Part shown: in pieces, positions 43,305-44,036 of the stretch
Position numbering within the stretch: the first letter of the stretch is position 1
Layout of the letters: the number at the start of each line of letters is the position of its first letter
Assembly: GCA_002339265.1 (NCBI GenBank)
Contig: DDKG01000195.1
Span: 1 to 44,036 of the forward strand
Source: Massilia sp. UBA2604
Lineage (GTDB): Bacteria; Pseudomonadota; Gammaproteobacteria; Burkholderiales; Burkholderiaceae_D
Reading direction: 5' to 3'
DNA length: 44,036 nucleotides
Notes under the pieces: model-generated
Seen by the model: the letters and a program-made list of their open reading frames with translations, nothing else
Told to the model about the DNA's origin: nothing
The model's database searches: none
Position numbers and translations under genes: made by a program

Positions 43305-44036
43305 ATGGCCAATATGCCATACAAGGCGGCGCCTGCCGCCCAGAACCAGGGCGCGGCGACGCAGCTCGACAGCAACACGAGCGCGCTCGTCATCGTGACG
43401 ATCCTGTTCTTCATGTGGGGACTGATCACGTCGCTCAACGACGTCCTGATCCCGCACCTGAAGGCGGTCTATACCCTGACCTATGTGCAGGCCATGCTGG
43501 TGCAGTTCTGCTTCTTCGGGGCCTACGCCATCGTGTCGCTGCCGGCCGGCGCGCTGATCCGCCGCATCGGCTACCAGAAGGGCGCGGTGGCCGGCCTGCT
43601 GGTCGCCGCCGCCGGCTGCAGCCTGTTCTATCCGGCCTCGTTCGGCGGCTACGGCGTGTTCCTGCTGGCGCTGTTCGTCCTGGCATCCGGTATCACGGTG
43701 CTGCAGGTGGCGGCCAATCCCTATGTGGCGGTGCTAGGGCCGGCGCGCACGGCTTCGAGCCGCCTGACCTTGACCCAGGCCTTCAACTCGCTGGGCACGA
43801 CGATCGGGCCGGCCGTCGGCGGCGTCCTGATCCTGTCCGCGGCCGGCGCGGTCGCGGTGGCCGGCAGCGATGCCGCGGCGGAGGCGGCATCCGTGCGCGG
43901 CCCCTACCTGGTGCTGGCCGGCGTGCTGGTGGTGCTGGCGGTGCTGTTCTGGCTGGCCCGGCTGCCGGCGATCGCCGACAGCGACGATGTGCCGCTGGCT
44001 GGTGAGAAGCAGGGTTCGGCGCTGGCGCACCGCCAC
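43305..44036 (+). CDS. FucP/GluP-family sugar-proton symporter (3' end outside window)
   Basis: 244 codons to the right edge with no stop. ATG 43305 follows AGGAGA by 5 bases. About six membrane segments are visible. Hallmarks of the fucose/glucose/galactose permease group of the major facilitator superfamily include [56 protein letters not shown] and [15 protein letters not shown]. Being last in view of the operon with epimerase, kinase and GH92, it probably moves released mannose or fructose into the cytoplasm. Spacing from GH92 is 30 bp. Confidence 0.9.
   Translation, partial: MANMPYKAAPAAQNQGAATQLDSNTSALVIVTILFFMWGLITSLNDVLIPHLKAVYTLTYVQAMLVQFCFFGAYAIVSLPAGALIRRIGYQKGAVAGLLVAAAGCSLFYPASFGGYGVFLLALFVLASGITVLQVAANPYVAVLGPARTASSRLTLTQAFNSLGTTIGPAVGGVLILSAAGAVAVAGSDAAAEAASVRGPYLVLAGVLVVLAVLFWLARLPAIADSDDVPLAGEKQGSALAHRH

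Noticed and set aside
1..44036. CRISPR arrays, insertion sequences, rRNA genes, replication origin
   Set aside because: No regularly spaced repeats, transposase-like proteins, terminal inverted repeats with target duplications or rRNA sequence were found by reading both strands.

Overview
The window looks like chromosomal DNA from a high-GC Gram-negative heterotroph, most likely a betaproteobacterium of the Massilia/Duganella/Telluria type (Oxalobacteraceae). This is inferred from base composition, three TonB-dependent receptors (TBDRs), several exo-glycosidases and large GGDEF-EAL proteins; no rRNA or core marker is present to prove it. Both edges cut genes: a sensor kinase on the left and a sugar transporter on the right.

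1-2260: a stress-signalling pair. A divergent RsbR-like STAS protein faces a kinase whose N-terminus is an RsbT-type ATPase followed by a HisKA domain. Behind the RsbR gene lies the 3' half of a tRNA-Cys, with a terminator. 2471-5627: two near-identical 81-codon genes of unknown function bracket a membrane metallophosphoesterase and a chloroperoxidase-type alpha/beta hydrolase.

5707-12123 (minus strand): a glycan-uptake cluster made of a TBDR, a DUF4874/DUF4832 protein and a GH27 alpha-galactosidase with an NPCBM module. 12581-15088: a PAS-GGDEF-EAL protein. 15811-19845: a porin-like protein, a Fur-box-controlled siderophore-type TBDR and an NTF2-like protein. 19481-20335: a receiver-domain remnant that seems to be the tail of a lost hybrid kinase. 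20835-24004: a membrane Cache-GGDEF-EAL protein translationally coupled to a PhnD-like periplasmic binding protein. 24147-27564: a secreted Kelch plus FG-GAP double propeller, and a second metallophosphoesterase homologous to the first.

27651-44036 (plus strand): a mannoside-utilisation locus. In order: TBDR, GH2 beta-mannosidase, lipoprotein GH92 alpha-mannosidase, LacI-family regulator, AGE-type (mannose isomerase-like) epimerase, PfkB (fructokinase-like) kinase, second GH92 and a FucP-family sugar/H+ symporter. The inferred route is import through the outer membrane, trimming of alpha- and beta-mannosides, uptake of mannose, isomerisation to fructose and phosphorylation to fructose-6-phosphate. 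Four copies of an 11-bp palindrome, GTTTANTAAAC, flank the only two clear promoters of this locus in matching arrangements 123 and 136 bp apart. That suggests a looping repressor circuit operated by the LacI protein. The regulator's start codon overlaps the stop of an 8-codon leader ORF.

The most promising under-described items are the mannoside regulon architecture, the RsbT-HisKA fusion, the DUF4874/4832 protein in a glycan locus, the SBP/Cache-GGDEF-EAL pair and the duplicated 81-aa gene. No CRISPR array, intact insertion sequence, rRNA or complete tRNA was seen.
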